A DNA stretch of 64,000 nt from CAVTWJ01 sp964525605. GTDB lineage: Bacteria > Oederibacteriota > Muellerivitia > Muellerivitales > Muellerivitaceae. The notes beneath the pieces were generated by a model, which saw nothing but the letters and a program-made list of their open reading frames with translations, did no database searches and was not told where the DNA came from. A program made the translations under genes and the position numbers. The stretch's first letter is position 1; every line of letters begins with the position of its first letter. The stretch is taken from NCBI GenBank assembly GCA_964525605.1, contig CAZGKT010000005.1:1-64000 (forward strand), given 5' to 3'. Below, piece by piece: positions 11,482-19,688 of this stretch.

Positions 11482-11973
11482 TCAAGTCGAACTACTCACG
11501 CCGCTTATGGAGACGGCGCTTTCGCTTTCGGATAATTTCCTTTTAACCAAACCTTTTTTGGGTGATCGCATGGCGGCTAATACCTTAACCAAAAGAGCAG
11601 AGAAGATATTTCTCTCCTCCATGGTCAGGGGTGAAATCATGAAGTCGTCCACATTGGCATAGATATGACTGATTTCGGAAGCAATTTGGCGGCCCTTCTC
11701 CGACAAGGAAATCAGCCAGCAGCGGTGATCACTCGCATGGTCATTTTTTTGAATGAGACCCTGGCCCACCAGCGATTTAACTAACCGGTTCACGGATGCC
11801 GGGTCGGTGACGTTGGTGCGTGAAATGTCCGCCAATGAACATGATCCGCGGACGCTCACATGCCTTAACATTGCGGCTTGGTTCGGGGTAATTTCCAAAC
11901 GTTTGAGATTCCGCCGGAATTCCCGATTTATTTTTTTGCGTATCAATTCCATTATTGCCAGCGAATTCACCAT
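11482..11973 (-). CDS. MarR-family transcriptional regulator
   Basis: 163 residues. It has a winged helix-turn-helix (ITPNQAAMLRHVSVRGSCSL, then the recognition helix region DPASVNRLVKSL) and a wing with the MarR-like 'DhRcwLIsLSekG' motif. Dimerisation helices flank the core, and the last ~25 residues are Ser/Lys-rich and probably disordered. The Shine-Dalgarno is AGGAGG upstream of the ATG at 11973. The 200 bp between it and kdpC hold no recognisable gene. Ligand and targets are unknown. Confidence 0.85.
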   Translation of the reverse strand: MVNSLAIMELIRKKINREFRRNLKRLEITPNQAAMLRHVSVRGSCSLADISRTNVTDPASVNRLVKSLVGQGLIQKNDHASDHRCWLISLSEKGRQIASEISHIYANVDDFMISPLTMEERNIFSALLVKVLAAMRSPKKGLVKRKLSESESAVSISGVSSST

Positions 11974-12113
11974 TTAACCGCCTCCTGTGGATTTCCCGAC
12001 GTTCCAAAACGGTTTCCCGATACCTATTTGAGAAAGCCCGTGATAATTTTTTTAAATAAATTACCCTTTTTTTAAGGAACCTTGTCCGTCCTTTTAAGAC
12101 TTGAAGGGATCGA

Positions 12114-12140
12114 AAGGGGGAAGGCCGTTTTCTTCCCCCT
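12114..12140 (-). terminator. Hairpin downstream of the OmpA-like lipoprotein gene
   Basis: A perfect 10-bp stem (AAGGGGGAAG/CTTCCCCCTT) lies about 60 bp after the minus-strand stop at 12201. The following U tract is poor, so intrinsic termination is plausible but not certain. Confidence 0.4.
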
Positions 12141-12200
12141 TCCCCTCCACGCTCTCCAAGGTCAATTTCACGTCTTAGATCTTTTCAGCCGGGTTTGAGG

Positions 12201-12710
12201 TTAGTTCGTGGTAATGTCCAGTTCAACCCGTCGGTTTTTCGACCGGTTATCCGCCGTGTCATTCGGAGCTACCGGTTCCATATCCCCTTTCCCGACTGCG
12301 CTCACATAATCCACTACGATCCCTTTTTTCACGAGTTCGAGCTTGATAGCGTCCGCCCGTCTTTGTGAAAGTTTTAGATTTCCGGCGGATGATCCGCTGT
12401 TATCGGTATATTCCAGGATGTTTACCAGATCTCCGGGATGATTTGCCAATACCGCCGCGATCCCATCGATCGTTTGAAGGCCTTCAGTACTCAACCGGGT
12501 GTGGCCTACCTTAAAGAGCAGGTCGCCGGCCAAATTGATCTTGAGTCCCTTCTCGGTCTGGGACACATCCCCCCAGGCGGAAAACGCCTTGACCTGTGGA
12601 TTCACCGGGTTTTGATCCGCCGCGGTGGATTGAACCATTTTGCCGGTCGTGCCACATCCAGTTAAGGCGATGGCGCTTACCATTAACGGAATAAACCAAT
12701 AGCTTCTCAT
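12201..12710 (-). CDS. OmpA-like (Pal-type) lipoprotein
   Basis: 169 residues from the ATG at 12710 (Shine-Dalgarno AGGAGG; an in-frame extension to 12806 has none). A signal peptide ends in lipobox LTGC, so the protein is lipid-anchored. The C-terminal OmpA domain has the peptidoglycan-binding core 'LSQRRADAIKLELVKKGI' and 'NRSKNRRVEL'. It should tether the outer membrane to peptidoglycan. It is preceded by two further small envelope genes on the same strand. Confidence 0.88.
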   Translation of the reverse strand: MRSYWFIPLMVSAIALTGCGTTGKMVQSTAADQNPVNPQVKAFSAWGDVSQTEKGLKINLAGDLLFKVGHTRLSTEGLQTIDGIAAVLANHPGDLVNILEYTDNSGSSAGNLKLSQRRADAIKLELVKKGIVVDYVSAVGKGDMEPVAPNDTADNRSKNRRVELDITTN

Positions 12711-12874
12711 TGAACTACCTCCTCGATTTTTATCCCTTCGCCCGCCTAAAACCTTTAAGCGGGGTTGAACCGGGTCCGATTCAGGGAGCTGACTTTCCGA
12801 ACCCATCCGGGGATAGGGGGTGACCCTATCCCCCGACGGGTTCCCCGGGAAACCTCCCGGGCCCGTTTGGACTA

Positions 12875-13060
12875 TTATTTTTTGACCGTTGGGGTTGAAC
12901 TGGCCTTCATGGCCTTTTTCTTTTTTTTCTTATGCGCCCCCTTATGTTTCATGGTCTTGGCGGTGGGAGTCTTGGCCGGGACGGTTTCTGCCGCGAATGC
13001 GGAACCGGACACCACCGCCAGGAACAAAACCGCCGCCAAAGAAGCGATCAATCTTTTCAT
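12875..13060 (-). CDS. Small secreted lysine-rich protein
   Basis: 61 residues with a clear signal peptide (MKRLIASLAAVLFLAVVSGS, cleavage after AFA) and a mature part that is very basic (HKGAHKKKKKKAMK). The Shine-Dalgarno is AAGGAG. No family recognised. A similar design (signal peptide plus KKK/His tail) occurs at 54597-54884. The mature basic tail could bind nucleic acid or anionic envelope polymers (speculation). Confidence 0.65.
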   Translation of the reverse strand: MKRLIASLAAVLFLAVVSGSAFAAETVPAKTPTAKTMKHKGAHKKKKKKAMKASSTPTVKK

Positions 13061-13253
13061 GACTTACTCCTTATTTTTAAAATGAACGGCAGGTGGGACC
13101 GCCCTTTAAGGGGCGGCCCCTTCCTCTTTCTTCTCAAACCGTCGTTTCCAAACTCCCCTCGGTAAAATGGCCGGGGTTGGATTAATCGCCCGGCTGGAGG
13201 AAGCCGGGCTTAGGCCCGGGGCTGCACCCGGGCCAGTTTTGGGAGGTGAGGGC

Positions 13254-13685
13254 TTAAAAATAATCAACCGGCAGTGTCTCCCTTGGTTTTGAATGGGGCA
13301 CGAACCTGGGCGTGGCCGAAGCCAATTGCTTCGCCTGGTTGATATCTTCCATGGATATACCCGTCCGCACTTTTAAATCCTGACGCGGGTAAATCAAATC
13401 GGGGTCCTTGATCTCATCCCGGTTTGCCTTAAAGAGAAGAGGCCATTCGAAGGAATCGGAATAAATTCCGGGCCGACCGGCAATTTCCCACAAGTTGTCA
13501 TGCCTCTTAACAACATAGTGACTCAAGGCAATCAACTTTGGCTTTGCCGTGGGAGACTCCTCGTTCGCCATCGATTTTCCGGGAATATCCTCGCTTACAA
13601 TTTTCTTACTGCTCCCGCAGCCGCATATGAGTACGGCCAAGAGTAAACAACCACCCCTGCGGATTATTTTTCTAGGGTTCAACAT
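13254..13685 (-). CDS. LysM-domain lipoprotein
   Basis: 143 residues. The signal peptide has lipobox LICGC. A LysM-like motif runs from about residue 57 (YVVKRHDNLWEIAGRPGIY ... ANRDEIKDPDLIYPRQDLKV), suggesting peptidoglycan binding at the outer or inner membrane. The Shine-Dalgarno is AAAGGAG. GC-rich hairpins without U tracts lie downstream between 13090 and 13240. It belongs to a minus-strand cluster of envelope genes (12201-14638). Confidence 0.85.
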   Translation of the reverse strand: MLNPRKIIRRGGCLLLAVLICGCGSSKKIVSEDIPGKSMANEESPTAKPKLIALSHYVVKRHDNLWEIAGRPGIYSDSFEWPLLFKANRDEIKDPDLIYPRQDLKVRTGISMEDINQAKQLASATPRFVPHSKPRETLPVDYF

Positions 13686-13773
13686 GGCACTTCTCCTTTC
13701 GATTTATGAATTGCAACCTTTGAATCCTTTGTGTCCGCAACTTTCAACAAATATTCCCCATTCGTTTGTTAAC

Positions 13774-14211
13774 TCAACCCTTGGAAGGTTCCGCTTCCAA
13801 AGTCATTTTCCCTTCCGGAAGTGGGGAAGGTTTTTTCATGATAGGTTTGCTGCCCAAAAACAAAGTTGGGTTCTTCGCAGGGACATCCCCCGATCTAGAT
13901 CCCAAAGGATTTGGAATAGTCCTTTTCCCGTTTTCATTCCGAAATTGGCCGTTGGCAGTCCCATTCAAAACCACAAAAGACGGTTTTTGAGACGAAACCT
14001 TTTGGGGCCAAACACCGGAAATTAAAATCGTGTTTTTATGGGTTACTATCACGGAAAGTTGTTGAGAAGGCTGGAAATAGCCGCTAATCAACTTGAGGAT
14101 TGGCTTATCCCAAGCAAGTATTTCCAGTTTTTTCATGATCGTTCCTGAAAACCCGGAAACGATAATCAAAATGTAAACGCAGACACCCAGCCAAAATTCT
14201 TCGCGGCTCAT
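13774..14211 (-). CDS. Hypothetical membrane-anchored protein
   Basis: 145 residues, not recognised. One N-terminal hydrophobic helix (residues ~7-26, LGVCVYILIIVSGFSGTIM) precedes a probably extracytoplasmic domain of beta-prone sequence and a Pro/Lys-rich C-terminus. The Shine-Dalgarno TGGAGGATCT directly before the ATG supports it as a real gene. Neighbouring genes are envelope proteins. Confidence 0.55.
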   Translation of the reverse strand: MSREEFWLGVCVYILIIVSGFSGTIMKKLEILAWDKPILKLISGYFQPSQQLSVIVTHKNTILISGVWPQKVSSQKPSFVVLNGTANGQFRNENGKRTIPNPLGSRSGDVPAKNPTLFLGSKPIMKKPSPLPEGKMTLEAEPSKG

Positions 14212-14311
14212 AGATCCTCCATTCGCGAGTTATTTCCGGGCGTGAAAAATCACGCGCGAATACCCACCGGGCCGAAACCAATCCCGGTTGGGGACTACAC
14301 GAAAGGAATTT

Positions 14312-14638
14312 TTAGATTCTTAAAACGAGGTAAGTTTTTGGGGAGGAACTACCGGAGGCCAAAACAAGGTTCGAAAGGGTTTCCGGAGGAGAAGAAAACT
14401 TCTCCCGGGAAACACAAGGTGTCAGGGCCGTGAATTCAGGCGCCTCTTTTGCGATAGTTTGAAGGGTTACATGGGATGCGGAAAGATATTGGGAATCAAC
14501 GGAAAAAGAATGGGATTGTTGCTGGCCGCTGGATTGAATGGACCCGTTGGTGGCGCAAACCACGACGGGCCGCATGGCGAACGCGGCCACCAAAGCCAGT
14601 AATAAAGCCCTCACAGGAATGTTAATCTTTTTAAACAT
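14312..14638 (-). CDS. Hypothetical secreted protein
   Basis: 108 residues with a good signal peptide (NIPVRALLLALVAAFAMRPV, likely cleavage after VCA) and a Ser/Gln-rich mature part. No family recognised. The RBS is weak (TGAGGCG), so the call rests on the signal peptide and its place in a run of minus-strand envelope genes. Confidence 0.45.
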   Translation of the reverse strand: MFKKINIPVRALLLALVAAFAMRPVVVCATNGSIQSSGQQQSHSFSVDSQYLSASHVTLQTIAKEAPEFTALTPCVSREKFSSPPETLSNLVLASGSSSPKTYLVLRI

Positions 14639-14954
14639 CGCCTCAGCCCCAATTCATTGGTTATGAGTCCTGTTAATTGCCATGGTTTTCCAAAGGTGTT
14701 TTCACCCTTCAATCACCTACATTTATTTGACGAATCCATTCCCAAAAAAGTTGCTTCATGATCCAAATAGTTATGAAATTCATTGTGAAAATCAACGATC
14801 ATTCAACCCTAAGACTTGGTCACGGGAAAGGGATAAGAGGGAGAAAACCATGAAAAAAAGGAAATCAAGGTTTTCATCCTTTCGCGAAATGGTTAAGGGT
14901 CGCCAGGTTCTTTTCGGGAGGAGAAAATGAGCTTTAGGATCGAGGCCGGATAGC

Positions 14955-15038
14955 TTCCTGGGCCGCCTTCAATTCATTGGGGACCCGAGTGGAATGATGT
15001 TGAAACTGAATATGGTTTTGGATTCCATTAAAAATTAA
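14955..15038 (+). pseudogene. kdpC: Relic of the KdpC C-terminus
   Basis: In frame this reads FLGRLQFIGDPSGMMLKLNM followed by VLDSIKN and a stop. It aligns with the end of the intact KdpC at 11.2 kb (GRWLGFIGDP...LKLNLALDSMK). No upstream kdpC sequence or start codon is present. The surrounding 14639-15099 stretch holds otherwise only a doubtful 26-codon ORF (14850-14930) with a weak RBS. This is evidence of a decayed second kdp operon near the second kdpED pair. Confidence 0.7.
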
Positions 15039-15063
15039 ATAAGTAGATTCCACACGACTGAGA

Positions 15064-15082
15064 CCCCCTTAGTAAAAGGGGG
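15064..15082. terminator. Hairpin between the kdpC relic and the convergent gene
   Basis: The stem CCCCCTT/AAGGGGG with a 5-nt loop lies just after the relic and 18 bp beyond the stop of the minus-strand gene at 15100. It could end transcription from either side. U tracts are short. Confidence 0.45.
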
Positions 15083-15099
15083 CTTATTCGGACTTCTGT

Positions 15100-16428
15100 T
15101 TATTGCTGGGTTGTCGGAAGATTTCCCGAACTGGGGTCTGGAGCCGGTATGGTTCCGTCTCCCATGGCCGTGGTTTCCAGCGGATTGCCCTGGAGATCGA
15201 AGAAATTCACGGTTCCATCCGCGAGAGTCAAGTCAATCTCATAGGGCCCCCCGTCGCCTGGATCCACGAATAAAACCTTTTGAACCTTGGACGCCAGGTA
15301 CATGGGTTTAAAAGCGGCGGGGACATTGGTGTCATATAAGAAGGCGTCCTGCTCGGTTCCTAAAATCTTGATCAGACGGGTGCTATCCGGGCTCACGATG
15401 GAAACGGGATTGGAGATGGCCGCCGTGGTCACTTCCACCTGATCGTTGGCCGAGTTGCAGGGAATGTACTGATCCCCGTTGTAAAAATACAGGTCGCCCA
15501 CATGATAGGGATCCTGCCACCACCACCAGCCTTCACTCCAAAAGCACCAGCGGTTGAAATCCGTGTCGTACCACCACCAGAGATCGCCATAACAGCGGGT
15601 CCAGAAGTAATTGTTTCCCGCGTACCATCCGTACCATTGATTTCCGGAAGTATCCAGGTAATGGCAATAATTGAAACTTTTCGTTTCATGCCAATAGTAG
15701 TGGTTTGGTTTAGTCTCGGTGAGATTCCATTGGTTGATGGCTTTGCGCCAATCGTCCTGATCGATCAAGGACATGGGGCCCCGGACCAACTGGTCGTTGT
15801 ATTCCCGGGGTGAGAGGGCGGTGGCGGTAAGGAGTTGATGGCCGGGGCCTTTACGGGGGGTGCGGATAATGGAATGGGCCCGGTCATCGTCCAGCAATTG
15901 GGATCGTTTCGTCAGGGGATAGGGGATCTTGGCCACTCCAAGTTTTTGCAATTTTTTTCGAACGTATCCGGGCTGGTAAGGATGGTGCTGGTGCGGGGCG
16001 CGGCTTCTCAGGGCGGGAGCCTCATCGGCGGAGGAAGCGGGGCTGATCGTCAAGTCCGCGTTCGAGCTGGCAGCGAGATTTTGGGGTATGAATTCGGTTT
16101 GCAACTGCGGAGGGTTTTCCAGGGTATCCCAGGTGCCGCTGGGCTGGCTCACGTCGATTTCAACGGCCCGGTTACCGGTCCATTGATCAATCGGGGTGGA
16201 GGGGCGAACGGTACGGGGATTGGAAAAATTTGAACCGACAACGGGCCGGGACGGGGTCGCAGGCCGGGATTCGCTCTGGGGTTTGGCGTTATCTTCCGGT
16301 TGCGCGGTCGGAGTCGAGGTCGTTTTGCTCTCTGCCTTGGTTCGGGACCAGTCAACCTGCTGGGCCAGAAGGGAGCATGGAAAGGCCACCCACAAGAAGA
16401 GGGATAACCAAGATTTAAATTGTTTCAT
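15100..16428 (-). CDS. Secreted protein with a tryptophan/tyrosine-rich central domain
   Basis: 442 residues with a signal peptide (LFLWVAFPCSLLAQQ). A Pro/Ser/Thr-rich region follows to about residue 150. The central segment (~residues 240-320) is extraordinarily aromatic, for example NHYYWHET, GNQWYGWYAGNNYFWTR, DLWWWYDTD and EGWWWWQDPY, suggesting short YxxW-type repeats as in carbohydrate- or wall-binding modules. The C-terminal ~100 residues look beta-rich. I know no named family. Transcribed away from the thioesterase, alone on this strand. Confidence 0.7.
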   Translation of the reverse strand: MKQFKSWLSLFLWVAFPCSLLAQQVDWSRTKAESKTTSTPTAQPEDNAKPQSESRPATPSRPVVGSNFSNPRTVRPSTPIDQWTGNRAVEIDVSQPSGTWDTLENPPQLQTEFIPQNLAASSNADLTISPASSADEAPALRSRAPHQHHPYQPGYVRKKLQKLGVAKIPYPLTKRSQLLDDDRAHSIIRTPRKGPGHQLLTATALSPREYNDQLVRGPMSLIDQDDWRKAINQWNLTETKPNHYYWHETKSFNYCHYLDTSGNQWYGWYAGNNYFWTRCYGDLWWWYDTDFNRWCFWSEGWWWWQDPYHVGDLYFYNGDQYIPCNSANDQVEVTTAAISNPVSIVSPDSTRLIKILGTEQDAFLYDTNVPAAFKPMYLASKVQKVLFVDPGDGGPYEIDLTLADGTVNFFDLQGNPLETTAMGDGTIPAPDPSSGNLPTTQQ

Positions 16429-16527
16429 ATTGATAGAGCCTTTCTCTTGGGTGTTCCAATATATATGAGATTAGGACGTAGCAAGGTCTCATTTCACCCC
16501 GTGCTCCAAAACGGGTTTTCGCCTCGT

Positions 16528-16935
16528 TTATTCCAATCCTATGGCTCTTTTCCATTCAGGGGTCGGGGCCATCAATTTTCGGGCCTTCAGGTCGAATAGG
16601 CCGACGACAAAGGTACCATCCGCCCCCAATTGGCCGTCTTCTTTGATCATTTCCTGGTAAATGTAACTGATCCTGCCCTTTTGTTCCTTGAGGGAGGTAT
16701 GGATCCGGATCTTTTCCCGCAATTTGATCTCGCGTCTGAACCGAATCTCGGCTTCTAAAAGCACCGGACCGTATTGAATTTGCTGAACCCGATCCGCCCC
16801 GAAACCCTGGGGGGTGATCCATTCCCAACGGGCCTCCTCAAAGAGAACCATATAAGCGGCGTTGTTGACATGGCCGTAAGCATCCAGGTGTTGTTCCCGG
16901 ATGAGGACTTCGTGGATGTGCACGGGGGAGGGCAT
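16528..16935 (-). CDS. Acyl-CoA thioesterase of the 4HBT hot-dog family
   Basis: 135 residues from the ATG at 16935 (Shine-Dalgarno AAAGGTG). It has the hot-dog motif 'HLDAYGHVNNAAYMVLFEEARWE', in which the Asp/His/Asn pattern matches YbgC-type thioesterases, followed by the usual beta sheet (VLLEAEIRFRREIKLREKI). It hydrolyses acyl-CoA thioesters in the cytosol; the substrate cannot be told. The in-frame extension to 16974 lacks an RBS. Confidence 0.85.
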   Translation of the reverse strand: MPSPVHIHEVLIREQHLDAYGHVNNAAYMVLFEEARWEWITPQGFGADRVQQIQYGPVLLEAEIRFRREIKLREKIRIHTSLKEQKGRISYIYQEMIKEDGQLGADGTFVVGLFDLKARKLMAPTPEWKRAIGLE

Positions 16936-17066
16936 CAAATCACCTTTTTGGAAAATGGGATGGGGATGGCACAAGAAGGTTAAGTGGGTGGGTATCTCCC
17001 GTCAAGGCTTCGGTTGAACGTAAGGGCGAAAATCACGCCCTCCAAAACCGGATATTTACTGATTTT

Positions 17067-17121
17067 TTAATATCTTCCAACCCAATCATAATGAAATCCT
17101 TGTCGGCCTCAGACGTAAACT
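17067..17121 (+). promoter_or_regulatory. Direct-repeat activator promoter of the 27-residue membrane protein gene
   Basis: Boxes at 17068 (TAAT), 17078 (CAAC), 17089 (TAAT) and 17100 (TTGT) lead to a -10-like TAAACT at 17116-17121, again 27 bp after box 17089. The segment ATCCTTGTCGGCCTC nearly repeats ATCCTAATCGGCTCT of the promoter at 24.67 kb. The ATG follows 29 bp after the -10. Confidence 0.55.
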
Positions 17122-17149
17122 TCTCAAAATTCAGCCAAGGGAGGCAAAC

Positions 17150-17233
17150 ATGGATTCGGGTGTCTGGTCACTTGTGGCTCTGGGACTCATGCTGGCTTTG
17201 ATTATTTATTACCTGGTTGGTTATTCCAAATAA
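17150..17233 (+). CDS. 27-residue single-helix membrane protein (MDSGVW family, copy 1)
   Basis: MDSGVWSLVALGLMLALIIY then YLVGYSK. A short acidic N-terminus, one hydrophobic helix and a C-terminal Lys. The Shine-Dalgarno is AAGGGAGGCAAAC. A second gene at 34545 encodes 26 residues with the same MDSGVWSLV start, and both have the same promoter type and leader length. Size and form resemble KdpF, but the sequence is distinct. Conservation of start, RBS and promoter in two places makes this a real gene despite its size. Confidence 0.75.
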   Translation: MDSGVWSLVALGLMLALIIYYLVGYSK

Positions 17234-17535
17234 ACCAAAAGGTCTTTCGGTAAATGAAGTTTATTAGTGCCTTGGCCGTGTGATCTTGCCCGGCTTTAAA
17301 TTATTGGTGGGAGAATTCTTTTTTACGACTGCAACTGACCCTGTGTGTTGCCCTTTATCAAGTCTGATTTGATCGAACTGCTGCTGAAAAGCATCCGCTT
17401 TCCTCGACCCGAGCCAAAATTCTTTTCAGGATTTTCTTGCCAACAGTTTTGATGAAGCATACCCCGGTGCATTCGGCTCGCTGGGGAAATTTCGAAGAGA
17501 TGGTGTAATTGTTTCGCATTGAGTGGCACTTTTGC

Positions 17536-17600
17536 TAACAGTTTCTTAATGCTTTCCGCTTCCTTCCTAAGAGAATTCTAATCGATCCCTGACATATCAT
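17536..17600 (+). promoter_or_regulatory. Direct-repeat activator promoter upstream of the porin
   Basis: Box pairs TAAC 17536/TAAT 17547 and TAAG 17568/TAAT 17579 are each 11 bp apart. GACATAT at +23 and the -10 TATCAT at 17595-17600 (+27 from 17568) reproduce the kdp promoter geometry. The transcript would carry a ~400-nt leader before the porin ATG at 18004. Confidence 0.6.
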
Positions 17601-17815
17601 TCGCTTGCTTTTCAAAAACATTCGTTCATAAAACCAGAAAGTGAACATTCATTTTCCTGGAAATCAGCTAGAGAGTTGTTTGGAAAATTAATTTTTTTGT
17701 TAATGATTCGTTAGGAATTGTTTGATTGAACAATTAATGTTCCGCGTCACACAAATTTGTTTCTTGTTCGTAAATTTTTGGTTTTGATTTTTAGGAAATG
17801 ACGCGTTGTTAGGAT

Positions 17816-17831
17816 TGGCACGAGGGTTGCT
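17816..17831 (+). promoter_or_regulatory. Sigma-54 promoter of the porin gene
   Basis: TGGCACGAGGGTTGCT matches the -24/-12 consensus TGGCACG-N4-TTGCW at every position, including the GG-to-GC spacing. It lies about 170 bp upstream of the porin ATG. Confidence 0.8.
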
Positions 17832-18003
17832 TTAGTGAGTGCACGTGTTAGGAATCCGAACGGGTAAATTGGAGAACCGGACGGACTGAAGAAAAAGGAT
17901 GGAGAAGTAAAAAGAGGAAGACGCCTCCGATGTGAGAGACGGGGGTTGGTCGGGAGATGGATTCCTCGAAATTTACCCTGAGCGGGGAAAGGTGGGTTTT
18001 GAT

Positions 18004-19542
18004 ATGAAAACGAATAGGCTGAAAAAAATAATCGCGAGGGGGATGCCTCTATTCCTTTTCCTGGCGATGGCCTGGACGGGGTTGATCGGGAAGTCGTGGG
18101 CGGATCCTGCTGCTACGCCGGCGGCTACTCCTGCTGCGACCGAGGCGGCAACGCCGGCGGGGCTGCAGGGCTTTATGAACGATTATGACTTCACCTGGGT
18201 GAACGGTAACACCCATGAGAAAGATTTTCCCATGGCGGGAAAAGTCTTCTCGCCGGAACTGCTTTTTGACACGAATTACGCCTATCAATTTACCAATCCG
18301 AACGACCATATGATCAACGGGTCAACGGCCATGGCCATGGGCAATGAAGTGGAAGTTGAGCATGTCGGATTCGGGGGCGATTTCACCCCAGATCCACACG
18401 TTCATGCCCGACTCATGACCGAATTCGGCATGTACGCTAACCAGGTGCCAAGAAACGACGAAACCCCGGCGCGTGGAACTTGGAACATCATGCAAGGAAC
18501 TCAGTTTCTCACTGAGGCCTACGGCGGTATCCACCTTGATATCCCTGGCACGAATGGTATGAACATTGAAATGGGCCAATTCCCATCATATGTCGGCCTT
18601 TTCAGCTTTTATAACTCGGAAAACTGGTGCTACCAGGCTTCCTACGTTTCTTCCAACACACCCTGGTTTTTCACAGGAATGCGCATCCAGTTCTTCCCCA
18701 GTGATGCTTTGAAGATCGAGCCCTGGATCATCAACGGCTGGCAAACCTATGGTACGTTCGACAGCGGACTGGGTGGATCAGGGGTAAATCTTGGCTTTGA
18801 ACTCCGCTGGGCGCCCAGTGCTGATTTGGTTGTGATTTCGAACAATTATGCGGGTCCGGATACGCCTGATTCACCTAATTGCAACCGGTACCACACGGAT
18901 GACAGCGTTCTCTACAAGTATTTGGACGATCCAAAATCGAACGGGATCGATAAGATGGCCTTTTCCATTACGGCCGACGCAGGTTTTCAACAAGGACCTA
19001 TGTTCATTGGAAATACTGGGGCTCCTTTCGCCCTCAATTCGGGTCAGATCATTCCGACAGGTGGCGGATTTGTTAACGTCGCCGCCAATGGTCCCAACGC
19101 CGAACGCTTCTTGGGAGCCATGATGTACGATCGGACTTGGTTTGATCACGATCACTGGGCCTTTACCTTCGGTGGCGGTTTCATGGACAACCCAGGACGC
19201 TACTTGGCGCTTATTCCGTCGATTGATGGAGATTCGGCCCAGAACTATTCAAACGATCCTGCTGCAAACGCCGCATTTACGGAGAGCCCGGGCTTGCCTT
19301 GGACTTGCTGGGATTACGATTTCGGCTTCCAATACATGCCAACCGAATACTTGACCTTTGACCTGGAATACACGCATCGCTTTTCAACGATCAATTACTT
19401 CAACGGTCCGGGCGGGGAAACTTCTTCGGATGGATGGCAAGCGGGAGCTGGCACAGGGTCCCAACAAGTCAGCGGGGGCTATACACCTAACCTCGTGCAA
19501 TTCGAAGACGTCATCGTCGGCTCTATCATGGTGCACATTTAA
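18004..19542 (+). CDS. Outer-membrane beta-barrel porin (BBP2-like)
   Basis: 512 residues from the ATG at 18004 (MKTNRLKK), where the signal peptide begins; the frame is open to 17932 without an RBS. The mature N-terminus has an Ala/Thr/Pro stretch (PAATPAATPAATEAATPAG). The rest alternates aromatic and polar residues as in a barrel (EYTHRFSTINYF, VIVGSIMVHI as the last strand). It resembles the putative beta-barrel porin-2 family. It lies upstream of the second kdpED pair and has both a direct-repeat promoter and a sigma-54 promoter, so it may admit potassium or nitrogenous solutes. Confidence 0.75.
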   Translation: MKTNRLKKIIARGMPLFLFLAMAWTGLIGKSWADPAATPAATPAATEAATPAGLQGFMNDYDFTWVNGNTHEKDFPMAGKVFSPELLFDTNYAYQFTNPNDHMINGSTAMAMGNEVEVEHVGFGGDFTPDPHVHARLMTEFGMYANQVPRNDETPARGTWNIMQGTQFLTEAYGGIHLDIPGTNGMNIEMGQFPSYVGLFSFYNSENWCYQASYVSSNTPWFFTGMRIQFFPSDALKIEPWIINGWQTYGTFDSGLGGSGVNLGFELRWAPSADLVVISNNYAGPDTPDSPNCNRYHTDDSVLYKYLDDPKSNGIDKMAFSITADAGFQQGPMFIGNTGAPFALNSGQIIPTGGGFVNVAANGPNAERFLGAMMYDRTWFDHDHWAFTFGGGFMDNPGRYLALIPSIDGDSAQNYSNDPAANAAFTESPGLPWTCWDYDFGFQYMPTEYLTFDLEYTHRFSTINYFNGPGGETSSDGWQAGAGTGSQQVSGGYTPNLVQFEDVIVGSIMVHI

Positions 19543-19641
19543 GTCAAAGGATGGTTTGAGGTTAATAAAGTTTGAACTTGAAACGCTGGGCCTGATTTCA
19601 GGGATCCGGCTCAGCGTTCTCTCCTCCTTAAAAGCTGTAAA

Positions 19642-19676
19642 GGGGGGCGGTCTCAAAGCCGCCCCTTCCTTATTTT
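19642..19676 (+). terminator. Rho-independent terminator after the porin
   Basis: The stem GGGGCGG/CCGCCCC is followed by TTCCTTATTTT. It separates the porin from kdpE copy 2. Confidence 0.7.
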
Positions 19677-19688
19677 CGAGGTGCTAAA

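Larger units (their letters stand above)
17234..18003 (+). other. Long regulatory intergenic region before the porin gene
   Basis: 770 bp without a convincing gene; the 68-codon minus-strand frame at 17323-17529 has no RBS or homology. It holds a direct-repeat promoter (17536-17600), several TTAGG/TTAAT motifs and a sigma-54 promoter (17816-17831). Confidence 0.6.

Noticed and set aside
14850..14930. 26-residue basic ORF before the kdpC relic
   Set aside because: RBS is marginal, product lacks any recognisable feature, and it lies in a degenerate region.
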